Below, piece by piece: positions 8,313 through 15,329 of a stretch of 35,193 nucleotides of DNA (position 1 is its first letter; every line of letters starts with the position of its first letter). Made by a program: the position numbers and the translations under genes. Source of the stretch: a bacterium. Lineage in GTDB: Bacteria > Acidobacteriota > Polarisedimenticolia > Polarisedimenticolales > Polarisedimenticolaceae. The notes under the pieces are model-generated. The model did not search any database and was not told where the DNA came from. It saw only the letters and a list, made by a program, of their open reading frames with translations. The stretch lies in NCBI GenBank assembly GCA_024226515.1, contig JAAELQ010000215.1, positions 1-35,193 of the forward strand. Reading direction: 5' to 3'.

Positions 8313-8801
8313 TTAGGCGGTCGTCTCCGCCGGAGTCAGCCGTCCGGAGCGTGCGTAGAAACCCGACAGCCACTGCGCCACGGCCTCGACGGCCGCCACC
8401 GACCGGTCGTCGAAGGCGTCCAGCTCGTGACTGTCGATGTCGATCTGCGCGAAGATGTGATCGCCGTCGCGGATCAGCACCACCAGCTCGGACTTGGTCG
8501 CGGTGGAACACGCGAGGTAGTTCGACGCCTTGGAGACATCGGGAATATTGAGGTTGCGCCCCTCCGCCACGGCCGTCCCGCAGACACCGTGACCCACCCC
8601 GATGAACACGTGATCCGTGGGCGCGCCGACGAACGGTCCGAGACGCAGGACACCGTCGGGGTAGAGTTCGTAGACGCCGGTCCAGTGGAACCGCGAGTCG
8701 GTGTCGTGCAGCAACCGGACCGCCGCCGTGAGGAGGCTATCGAACGTCTCCCCGGCGTGCTCCAGCCGCTCCAGCTCGTGACAGATCTCTCTTCCGGTCA
8801 T
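8313..8801 (-). CDS. GAF-domain free methionine-(R)-sulfoxide reductase-like protein
   Basis: A single GAF domain of 162 residues closely follows the pattern of free methionine-(R)-sulfoxide reductase (fRMsr, MsrC type): FHWTGVYEL, GHGVCGTAVAEG, then YLACSTATKSELVVLI and QIDIDS. The family uses three cysteines. The equivalents of the resolving and catalytic positions are C74 (GVCGTA) and C98 (LACS). The third, usually in a segment like CxxIPxGxGVCG, is absent here (DHVFIGVGHGVCG). It would reduce free methionine sulfoxide in the cytoplasm, or may have become a sensor GAF for the kinase it precedes. The ATG at 8801 has GGAGGG upstream; a longer frame to 8870 lacks this. Its stop abuts the kinase start, and sodN lies 89 bases upstream on the same strand. 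Confidence 0.75.
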   Translation of the reverse strand: MTGREICHELERLEHAGETFDSLLTAAVRLLHDTDSRFHWTGVYELYPDGVLRLGPFVGAPTDHVFIGVGHGVCGTAVAEGRNLNIPDVSKASNYLACSTATKSELVVLIRDGDHIFAQIDIDSHELDAFDDRSVAAVEAVAQWLSGFYARSGRLTPAETTA

Positions 8802-8890
8802 GGGACGACCCTCCGCCCGAATATCGGTCTTCGGTCGGGAGTCGGCAACGTGTCGCAAAGCGCGACACACGCGACCGGTCGCGTACGGAC

Positions 8891-9355
8891 CTACTTTGCG
8901 AAGTACGACTCGTGGAACGTCTCGATCGAGGCGCGCAGCGTCTTGACGTGCTCCAGGTCAGTCGTCTGCTTGGCCTTCATCGAATGCACGAGGATCTTGT
9001 GCAGCTGCGCCAGCTGCGCCGCGTAGCGCGCGCGCGCCTTCTCGTCGGCGCCCGTGGCGGGGAGCTTCACGCGCTGCGCCATGAAGTAGTACGTCACGAT
9101 ATGCGCCAGCTTGTCGGCGTGCTCGTCCTTGTTGCCGACCCAGCGCACCACCTGGTTGTGGTCCGGCTTCTTCTCGCTGCCCAGGGATACGATCTGATTC
9201 AAACCCTTCTCGATCGTCTTGACGTGCTCGAGCATCTCCACGAATCGAGCCTCGTCGTCGTAGATACCGCACGGGATCTGGCAATGCGCCAGGGCCACGG
9301 TCGACGAAAGCGCCGCCAGAGCGAGAGACAGGAACAGAAACCGCGCGGTCTTCAT
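8891..9355 (-). CDS. sodN: Nickel superoxide dismutase with N-terminal signal peptide
   Basis: The 154-residue product contains the nickel-hook motif HCxxPCGxY (H24-C25-Q-I-P28-C29-G30-I-Y32). In Ni superoxide dismutase the first His, via its free N-terminus and side chain, and the two Cys bind nickel. Downstream it shares the family's helical features, including RWVGNKDEHADKL and IVTYYFMAQRVK. In classic sodN genes a short propeptide is removed by the protease SodX. Here residues 1-23 form a normal Sec signal peptide (MKTARF, a hydrophobic core, then ALA), and the predicted AxA cut lies exactly before H24. The enzyme should therefore be periplasmic and matured by signal peptidase I. No sodX-like gene is in the window. 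AAAGGAG precedes the ATG. It is probably the first gene of the unit containing the GAF protein and kinase. Confidence 0.9.
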   Translation of the reverse strand: MKTARFLFLSLALAALSSTVALAHCQIPCGIYDDEARFVEMLEHVKTIEKGLNQIVSLGSEKKPDHNQVVRWVGNKDEHADKLAHIVTYYFMAQRVKLPATGADEKARARYAAQLAQLHKILVHSMKAKQTTDLEHVKTLRASIETFHESYFAK

Positions 9356-9425
9356 CTGCGTACTCCTTTTGCGAGCCGGGATTATGGGACCCTACTGGCG
9401 GCACAACACGACCGGAGCGGTCGGC

Positions 9426-9431
9426 TACAAT
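9426..9431 (+). promoter_or_regulatory. -10 promoter element of the DUF502 gene
   Basis: TACAAT lies about 36 bases upstream of the start codon, in the intergenic space divergent to sodN. Transcription would begin near 9438. No good -35 is visible 16-18 bases upstream. On the opposite strand a CATAAT at 9386-9381 could serve sodN. Confidence 0.3.
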
Positions 9432-9466
9432 GGCGTGGTCCTCTCCCCGGCCCGCAGGAGCCCCGA

Positions 9467-10084
9467 ATGTCGAGAAGACCGAGTCTGTTTCGCGCCGTCG
9501 GGAACAAGTTCTTCGCCGGCCTGCTGATCCTGGTTCCGATCGTGATCACGATCCAGGCCTTCTGGTGGCTGTTCATCCTGGTCGACGACTTCTCGCGACC
9601 GCTGGCCCGGCGACTCGTCGACCGCGAGATACCCGGCGTGGGCTTCGCGATGACGCTGGCGCTCGTCTGGCTGATCGGGTTGCTGTTCTCCGCCGGCCCG
9701 CTGCGCCGCCTGCTCGACGGGCTGGAGGAGCTGCTGGAACACATCCCCATGGTCGGCGTCGTGTACAGCACGACGAAGAAAGTGTTCGAGGGCTTCGGCA
9801 ACCTGCGCTCGAGCGACGCGTTCAAGCGTTTCGTACTGGCACGACTACCCGGCCGCACGACACCGGGCTTCCTCACCGGTTCGTTCTCACTCGAGCAACC
9901 GGACGGCTCCGCAAGCACGCTGTGCACCGTCTACATCCCGACGAATCACCTCTACGTCGGCGACGTCGTCGTGCTGCCCGAGAAGGACGTGATCGAGACG
10001 GACCTGTCGGTCGAGGACGGGATCAGCATCGTGCTCTCGGCGGGCGCCTCGGTGCCGGAGCGCATCGGAGTCGATCGCTCCTAG
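9467..10084 (+). CDS. DUF502 family membrane protein
   Basis: This is a 205-residue protein of the DUF502 family, which is widespread in diderm bacteria and of unknown function. Two transmembrane helices lie near residues 14-40 (FFAGLLILVPIVITIQAFWWLF) and 58-80. The conserved family segment IPMVGVVYSTTKKVFEGF follows, then a soluble beta-rich part with VYIPTNHLYVGDVVVLPEKDV, typical of the family. ATG at 9467 is chosen because AGGAG lies six bases upstream; longer frames start inside the intergenic region divergent to sodN. It is 61 bases ahead of another membrane protein gene on the same strand. Confidence 0.85.
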   Translation: MSRRPSLFRAVGNKFFAGLLILVPIVITIQAFWWLFILVDDFSRPLARRLVDREIPGVGFAMTLALVWLIGLLFSAGPLRRLLDGLEELLEHIPMVGVVYSTTKKVFEGFGNLRSSDAFKRFVLARLPGRTTPGFLTGSFSLEQPDGSASTLCTVYIPTNHLYVGDVVVLPEKDVIETDLSVEDGISIVLSAGASVPERIGVDRS

Positions 10085-10130
10085 ATGTGGGAAACACGCC
10101 CGAACTTGAAACCCCGGTGAGGGAACCCAC

Positions 10131-10144
10131 GTTAGACAACGTAA
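10131..10144. promoter_or_regulatory. Small dyad just upstream of the membrane-protein start
   Basis: ACGTT-AGAC-AACGT is a perfect dyad ending two bases before the GTG start codon, where a ribosome binding site would be expected and none is obvious. It could be a repressor site or an RNA hairpin limiting initiation. A short dyad of this size may also occur by chance. Confidence 0.25.
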
Positions 10145-10145
10145 C

Positions 10146-11093
10146 GTGGAGACCCGCAGTTTGACCGTCCAGTTCATCGAACCGGCCCGGAAGGCGTGGG
10201 ATCGCACGCGCGCGTATCTGTTCGATCCGTTCGACCTCGAGCGCTGGCTCGTCACCGGTTTCGCCGCGTTCCTGGCCGGACTCGGCAGCGGGATGGGCGG
10301 CGGAACGTCGGGCATCAACTACGGGCTACACCTCGACGACATCCCGTACAGCGCCGAGGAGATGGCGGACGCCCTGCTCGGCGCGGCCCTGTTGATCCCG
10401 ATCCTGCTGTTCGTCGTGGGACTCGCGCTGCTGCTGCTGTGGGTCAGCTCGCAGGGCAGATTCCTGTTCCTGGACAACCTGGTTTGCGGGCGTCCGGCGA
10501 TCCTCGAACCCTGGAGGCGGCTCTCGCCGCTGGGCACGTCGCTGTTCCTGTGGCGCATCGGGTTCGGCCTGACCTGCATCGCCCTATCCGCGATCGTGGT
10601 CACGCCGCTGATGATCGACGTCTGGGCCGGGGGCGACGAATGGAGAGCGGCCTCCGGCTTCGTCGTGGCCGTCACGGTCCTGGCCGGGATCGCGGTCGGG
10701 CTGGTTTGCGCGTTCGTCGCGCTGTGCGTCGAGAACTTCGTCGTGCCGACGATGTACGCGCGGGGGGTAGGGGTGTTGGCGGCCTGGGGCTGCTTCTTGC
10801 CCCATCTTCGTGCGCGGCTGTTCGATTTTCTGATCTACGCCGCGACGGTGATCCTGGCCTTCATCGCCGTCGGCGCCGGCGTGGTGTTGGTGGCGCTGGC
10901 CACGTGTTGCTTCGGCGCGCTGATTCTGGCCATCCCGTACGTCAACTCGCTGGTGCTGCTGCCGTTGACCGCAACCTACCGACTGTACGGCGTGGAGTTC
11001 CTCGCGCAGTTCGATGCCGAGGTCGCCGGACTGTTGACCGCCGCCGAACCGGCCGCCGAGCTCAACCCACCCGACCCGACGCCGCCCGAGTGA
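10146..11093 (+). CDS. Polytopic membrane protein, unknown function
   Basis: The 315 residues begin with an amphipathic segment (VQFIEPARKAWDRTRAYLF) and contain about six hydrophobic helices separated by short loops. A glycine-rich stretch (GSGMGGGTSG) follows the first helix, and the C-terminus is soluble and proline-rich. I have seen similar N-termini in unannotated membrane proteins of Planctomycetes and Acidobacteria, but cannot name a function. The chosen start is GTG at 10146 without a clear ribosome site; a TTG seven codons later is an alternative. Its 3' end overlaps the convergent dehydrogenase gene by 32 bases. Confidence 0.7.
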   Translation: METRSLTVQFIEPARKAWDRTRAYLFDPFDLERWLVTGFAAFLAGLGSGMGGGTSGINYGLHLDDIPYSAEEMADALLGAALLIPILLFVVGLALLLLWVSSQGRFLFLDNLVCGRPAILEPWRRLSPLGTSLFLWRIGFGLTCIALSAIVVTPLMIDVWAGGDEWRAASGFVVAVTVLAGIAVGLVCAFVALCVENFVVPTMYARGVGVLAAWGCFLPHLRARLFDFLIYAATVILAFIAVGAGVVLVALATCCFGALILAIPYVNSLVLLPLTATYRLYGVEFLAQFDAEVAGLLTAAEPAAELNPPDPTPPE

Positions 11094-12141
11094 GCGTGCG
11101 CCGCACCCGGCGCTGAGACGCGCTCAGCGGGGACTCGTCGCGCTCGGCCGCCTCCTCGAACAGGCGGGCCAGCGATTCGCCGATTCCGTCCAGTCGACGA
11201 CCGATCTCGTCCTCGTCGGTCAGTCCGCGGTGCATCAGGCCGAAGGCCATCGCGCCGCCCCCGTTGGCGATGTAGTCCGGGGCGTAGAGGATCCCGCGCC
11301 GGTGCAGCCGGTCGGCGTCGGCGGTCTCGGCGAGCTGGTTGTTCGCCGAGCCGGCAACCGCCCGGCAGCGCAGTCGCGAGATCGTCTCGGAGCTCAGGAT
11401 CGCTCCGATAGCGCATGGGGCGAACAGGTCGCACGGCGTGTCGAGCACCGCGTCGGGCGGCACGACCTCGGCGCCGAGCTCCTGCGCCATTCGATCGGCG
11501 ACAGCCGTGTCGGCGTCGGAGAGCAGCAGCCGCGCCCCGGAAGCGGCGAGACGACGCGCGAGCGGTGCGCCGACGCCGCCGAGCCCCTGGATCAGCACCG
11601 TCGCGCCGGCGCTGCCCGCGAGTCCGGCGTGCTCGAGCGTGGCACGGACGGCGGCGTGCACGCCGCGCGCCGTGTACGGGCCGGGATCGCTGGCCGTGCG
11701 CCGCGCGCGATCGACGCCGTGGACCCACGCCGTGACCTCGGACAGCGTCAGCATGTCCTCGTCGGTCGTTCCCAGATCGCGACCGGTCGAGAACCCGCCG
11801 GCAAGTCCGTTCATCACGGCGGCGTATCGCCGCAGCAGGCCGGTTCGTTCCTCGCGCGAGAGCTCGCGGGAAAGGCACAGCACGGCCTTGCCGCCGCCGG
11901 AGTCGAGCCCCAGCGCCGCCCACTTGTGGGTCATCCCCTCCGCCAGGCGCAACCCGTCGCGCAGCCCGTCGACTGGACGGTCGTAGATCCTGAGCCGCGT
12001 GCCGCCGACCGGATGGCCCAGCGTATCGTCGTGCAGCGCGATGAAGATCCAGGCCTCGCTGGCGGCGTCATAACCGCACACGACCGCCTTGCCGGGCCAG
12101 TCGCGGATCGTGGACTCGAGTGTTGCGGTAGCGTCACGCAT
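11062..12141 (-). CDS. Leucine dehydrogenase-like amino-acid dehydrogenase
   Basis: This 359-residue enzyme belongs to the Glu/Leu/Phe/Val dehydrogenase family, which oxidatively deaminates an amino acid with NAD+. Visible motifs are GGTRLRIY (47-53), MTHKWAALGLDSGGGKAV with the substrate and catalytic lysines K73 and K85, the Rossmann loop IQGLGGVGAPLA (about 178-189), and YAPDYIANGGGAM near the C-terminus. The length and motif order fit the leucine/valine/phenylalanine branch rather than hexameric glutamate dehydrogenase. Which branched-chain or aromatic substrate it uses is not decidable here. It is divergent from the selenoprotein gene, with a 7-7-7 dyad between them, and overlaps the convergent membrane-protein gene at its 3' end by 32 bases. 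Confidence 0.85.
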   Translation of the reverse strand: MRDATATLESTIRDWPGKAVVCGYDAASEAWIFIALHDDTLGHPVGGTRLRIYDRPVDGLRDGLRLAEGMTHKWAALGLDSGGGKAVLCLSRELSREERTGLLRRYAAVMNGLAGGFSTGRDLGTTDEDMLTLSEVTAWVHGVDRARRTASDPGPYTARGVHAAVRATLEHAGLAGSAGATVLIQGLGGVGAPLARRLAASGARLLLSDADTAVADRMAQELGAEVVPPDAVLDTPCDLFAPCAIGAILSSETISRLRCRAVAGSANNQLAETADADRLHRRGILYAPDYIANGGGAMAFGLMHRGLTDEDEIGRRLDGIGESLARLFEEAAERDESPLSASQRRVRRTLTRAASGRVG

Positions 12142-12156
12142 CGTTTTCGCGGCGTC

Positions 12157-12177
12157 CAGTATAGCGGCGGTATACTG
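12157..12177. promoter_or_regulatory. Symmetric dyad with two face-to-face -10 elements
   Basis: CAGTATA-GCGGCGG-TATACTG is a perfect 7-7-7 inverted repeat between two divergent genes. Each arm contains TATACT read outward, a good -10 hexamer, one pointing to the dehydrogenase gene and one to the selenoprotein gene. The latter lies 33 bases before its ATG. The former would give a leader of only about ten bases. The symmetry suggests either paired promoters or a shared operator. -35 boxes are poor. Confidence 0.45.
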
Positions 12178-12209
12178 ACGTTCGATTCCGAACCGTTCCG
12201 GGAGGATCC

Positions 12210-12845
12210 ATGCGTCCGATTCGCCTCGCGTTTCTTCTCTTGCTACTCGGGTGCTGCGGCGTGGCGGGGGTGCTGGCCCATCCGCGAACGGAGCCGGCCG
12301 AGTCCGCCGACGGCGTGAGTCCGTTGCTGGTCGGCACGACGGTGCCGAGCCAGACGGTGCGCGACGCGGAGGGCAACGAGCTCGACCTGCGCAAGGCGGT
12401 GGGCGGCAAGCCGACCGTCCTGATCTTCTACCGTGGAGGCTGGTGACCCTACTGCACGAAGCAGTTGGGTCAACTGCAAAAGATCGACAAGCAGCTCGGC
12501 GAGCTCGGTTTCCAGGTCATCGCGGTCAGCCCCGACCGCCCGGAGAAGATCAAGGAGTTGATGCAGAAGTCCAAGGGCGAGTTCACGCTGCTCTCGGACA
12601 GCAACCTCGAGGCCGCGCGCAAGTTCGGGCTGGTGTACCGCGTCAACGACGAGACGTTCGACATGCTCAAGGGGTTCGGGATCGACATCGAGGATGCGTC
12701 GGGAGAAAAGCACCACCTGCTGCCGGTCCCGGCGCTGTTCGTGACCGACAGATCGGCCAGGATCCACTTCTCGTACGCCAACCCGGACTACAAGTCGCGC
12801 GTCTCGCCGGACGTGGTGCTGGCGGCCGCGAAGGCGATCAAGTAG
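12210..12845 (+). CDS. Peroxiredoxin-like selenoprotein (Sec at UGA 12444-12446)
   Basis: Read through the in-frame TGA at 12444-12446, this is one 211-residue thioredoxin-fold protein of the AhpC/TSA peroxiredoxin-like group. The first part ends in TVLIFYRGGW, the UGA falls at residue 79, and the next codons give PYCTKQLGQLQ. The family's active site is RGGWCPYC, so UGA replaces the peroxidatic cysteine and gives a U79-P-Y-C82 redox motif. The rest (VIAVSPDRPE, LLPVPALFV) is intact and in frame, which argues against a pseudogene. A hairpin with GGT at its tip lies 22 bases after the UGA. Residues 1-23 form a signal peptide; LLGC at 12-15 might be a lipobox. GGGAGG precedes the ATG. It would reduce peroxides in the cell envelope. 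Its end overlaps the convergent hydrolase gene by eight bases. Confidence 0.85.
12444..12477 (+). promoter_or_regulatory. Candidate bacterial SECIS element
   Basis: The UGA codon (12444-12446) is followed at 12461-12477 by GCAGTTG-GGT-CAACTGC, a perfect seven-pair stem with GGT at the tip. Bacterial SECIS hairpins recognised by SelB have a GG(U) in a small apical loop placed roughly 16-37 bases after the UGA; here the first loop G is 22 bases after the UGA. The hairpin lies inside the coding region, as in bacterial selenoprotein genes. A competing fold pairs UGACCC (12444-12449) with GGGUCA (12467-12472). Confidence 0.75.
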
Positions 12846-13725
12846 CCCCGACCAACGAGGTCACGACCACCGAGAGCACCTGATTGAACTCGTCGGGCTG
12901 ATCGAACATCGGGAAGTGGGCCACGCCCTCCATGGCGACGGCCTTGAAGTCGGCGGAATACGCTCGGTTGCCTTCCACGTTCGTGGGGTGCCGCGCCGAG
13001 TTGATGCAACGGATCGGCGCCTTGACCTCGCGCATCGCGGCCGGCATGTCGTAGTCGCGCATCGCGGCGAAGACCGGGATGGCGATCTCGGGAGGTGCCG
13101 CGCACATGCCGGCGATCGTGCGTTCGACGATCGTCGGGTCCGAGGTTCCGCCGGCGAACATCGCGCGGACGAACTGGGCGCAGGTCGGCTGGAACTGACT
13201 CTCGTATTGCGCCAGGAGCGCGTCGAGCTGCGCGTCGTCGAACTTGAAGTCGGCGTCGTGCAACGTGTCGACCCCGATGACGCCCAGCGTGCGCTCGGGC
13301 ATCAGCCGCGCGGCCTCGAGCACGGCGATGCCGCCCAGCGAATGGCCGACCAGGATGACCCGCTCGAGATCGAGCTGCTCGACGACGGCGCGGATGTCCT
13401 CTCCGAACGTCTTCGTCGCCCAGTCCGTTCGCCCCGTGCCGGATTCGCCATGCCCCGCGAGGTCCAGCGTGACCACCCGGTACTTGCCGGCAAAAGCCAT
13501 CACCTGGCCCGCCCAGTAGTTGCGGTTGCCGAGCCAGCCGTGAACGAACACCAGGGTCGGCTCGCCCTCCCCGTGGTCCGAGTACGCGATCGGGATGCCG
13601 TCCGGCGTGGTCGCGTACGGGCGGTCCTCGGGATTCGCAAGTGCCGCATCCGACTCATCCGGCGCACCGGAGCACGCCAGGGACAAAACAACGAGGGCGG
13701 CCGTCAACAGGACTTTCGAGCGCAT
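12838..13725 (-). CDS. Alpha/beta hydrolase lipoprotein
   Basis: This 295-residue alpha/beta-hydrolase-fold protein has FVHGWLGNRNYW (oxyanion region), the nucleophile elbow GHSLGG, a likely acidic residue in the following strand region, and the late histidine in VEGVAHFPMFDQPDEF. An N-terminal signal with lipobox LSLACSG indicates a lipoprotein held in the envelope. The substrate is unknown; esterases, haloalkane-dehalogenase-like and C-C hydrolases share this layout. The ATG at 13725 is chosen because GGAGAT lies just upstream; a TTG five codons earlier would place that ribosome site inside the gene. It is convergent with the selenoprotein gene (overlap of eight bases) and divergent from the MltF-like gene. 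Confidence 0.8.
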   Translation of the reverse strand: MRSKVLLTAALVVLSLACSGAPDESDAALANPEDRPYATTPDGIPIAYSDHGEGEPTLVFVHGWLGNRNYWAGQVMAFAGKYRVVTLDLAGHGESGTGRTDWATKTFGEDIRAVVEQLDLERVILVGHSLGGIAVLEAARLMPERTLGVIGVDTLHDADFKFDDAQLDALLAQYESQFQPTCAQFVRAMFAGGTSDPTIVERTIAGMCAAPPEIAIPVFAAMRDYDMPAAMREVKAPIRCINSARHPTNVEGNRAYSADFKAVAMEGVAHFPMFDQPDEFNQVLSVVVTSLVGAT

Positions 13726-13815
13726 GCCGATCTCCTTCAAGGGCGCGGATTCTACTATGATTCCCGGCAGCGATCAGCCCACGACCGCAGCCTGACGATC
13801 GATCGGGGGACTTGA

Positions 13816-15315
13816 ATGCACCGGCTCTTCCATTTGACGGCCCTCGCCTTGCTGGCCTGTTGCGCCGCGTGCGGGTCGTCCCCGCCCGCCAACGCGCCGG
13901 CGGAGGAGCCCGTTCCGATCCCCGCAGCGGAGCCCTCGCAGCAGTTGCTCTCGGCACTGGATGAGCTGCCTCCGGGCATCGGGCGCCTGCTGCAACCGTG
14001 GCAGGGCGACCTCGACGCGATGATCGAACGGAGGCTGATCCGGGTGCTCACCGTGTTCAACCCGATGAGCTACTACCTGGACGGCGCCGCACAGCGCGGA
14101 GTCGTCTCCGAGGCGGTGCTGGAGTTCGAGCGCCGGCTGAACCACAAGCTCGACCTCCGCAGCTTACGCGTCAACGTGGTGATCGTGCCCGTCACGCGCG
14201 ACATGCTGATCCCGGCACTGATCGAGGGCCGCGGCGACATCGCCGCGGCGAACCTGACCATCACTCCCGAGCGGCTGGAACAGGTGGACTTCACGCAGCC
14301 GTTGCTGGATGGGGTCGACGAGGTGCTGGTCGAGGGACCGTCGGCGGCGCCGCTCGCGACGCTGCGCGATCTCGCGGGGCGGGAGATGCACCTCCGCCGC
14401 TCGTCGAGCTACTGGGACAGCGTAGAGCGGCTGAACCGGTCGCTCGAGGCGAACGGGGCCGAGCCGGTGCGGCTCGTCCCGGCCTCCGAGTGGGTCGAGG
14501 ACGGCGGCCTGCTCGAGCTGGTCGACGGCGGAGCGCTGCCGTGGACGGTCGTCGACAGTCACAAGGCCCGCTTCTGGAGCCAGTTCTACGCCAACCTCCG
14601 CGTGCGGGAGGACCTGACGCTGCGGACGGACGGCAAGATCGGCTGGGCCATCCGCAAGAACAGCCCGCGGCTGGCCGCGGAGCTCGACGCGTTCGTGCGC
14701 GACCATCGCAAGGGCACGCTGTTCGGCAACGTGGTGTACAAGCGCTACCTCGAGAAACGGCGCCCGCTGGGCGACGCGCTACATCCGGAGAACCAGCTGA
14801 GGTTCCTCGAGATGGCCGACCTGTTCCGCAAGTACGGCCAGCGCTACGGCCTCGACTGGCTACTGCTGGCGGCGCAGGCCTACCAGGAGTCGGGTCTCGA
14901 CAACACACAGCGCAGCCGGCGCGGGGCCGTGGGCGTGATGCAGGTCCTGCCGGCGACGGCGCGCTCGATCGACGTCGCGAACTACAGGGAGCTCGAGGGC
15001 AACATCCACGCCGGCGCCAAGTACATGCGGCTGATCATGGACCGCTATTTCGACGATGAGACGCTGGAGTTCGAGCAGCGCCGGATGTTTGCGCTGGCCG
15101 CGTACAATGCCGGTCCGACTCGTGTGAGAAGACTACGTCGCCGGGCTGCGGATGCCGGCTTCGATCCCGATCTCTGGTTCGGCAACGTCGAGGTCATGGC
15201 CGCGCGGCAGGTCGGGGCCGAACCGGTGCGCTACGTGAGCAACATCGTCAAGTACTACGTCGTCTACCGCATGCTCGAAGAGCGGGCGCGGCTCGAAGGG
15301 TCGGCGACACACTAG
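13816..15315 (+). CDS. mltF: MltF-like membrane-bound lytic murein transglycosylase
   Basis: The 499 residues have the MltF architecture. A lipoprotein signal (lipobox AACG) is followed by a proline/alanine-rich linker and a family 3 solute-binding domain (about 75-320; RVLTVFNPMSYYL, GRGDIAAANLTITPERLEQVDFTQP). A lysozyme-like transglycosylase domain follows (about 330-490) with catalytic glutamate E358 in QAYQESGLDNTQRS, GVMQVLPATA, and the AAYNAGPTRV segment. The enzyme cuts the glycan strand to 1,6-anhydro ends in the periplasm. In MltF the binding domain senses muropeptides and controls activity. A second gene encoding only such a binding domain follows after 14 bases, so the two are almost certainly one operon. 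Confidence 0.85.
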   Translation: MHRLFHLTALALLACCAACGSSPPANAPAEEPVPIPAAEPSQQLLSALDELPPGIGRLLQPWQGDLDAMIERRLIRVLTVFNPMSYYLDGAAQRGVVSEAVLEFERRLNHKLDLRSLRVNVVIVPVTRDMLIPALIEGRGDIAAANLTITPERLEQVDFTQPLLDGVDEVLVEGPSAAPLATLRDLAGREMHLRRSSSYWDSVERLNRSLEANGAEPVRLVPASEWVEDGGLLELVDGGALPWTVVDSHKARFWSQFYANLRVREDLTLRTDGKIGWAIRKNSPRLAAELDAFVRDHRKGTLFGNVVYKRYLEKRRPLGDALHPENQLRFLEMADLFRKYGQRYGLDWLLLAAQAYQESGLDNTQRSRRGAVGVMQVLPATARSIDVANYRELEGNIHAGAKYMRLIMDRYFDDETLEFEQRRMFALAAYNAGPTRVRRLRRRAADAGFDPDLWFGNVEVMAARQVGAEPVRYVSNIVKYYVVYRMLEERARLEGSATH

Positions 15316-15329
15316 GAATCGAGGGGACC

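Noticed and set aside
12444..12446. Nonsense mutation or frameshift making the peroxiredoxin-like gene a pseudogene
   Set aside because: Both sides are intact and in the same frame, the UGA sits exactly at the catalytic Cys position, and a GGT-tipped hairpin follows at SECIS distance. Readthrough as selenocysteine explains all three.
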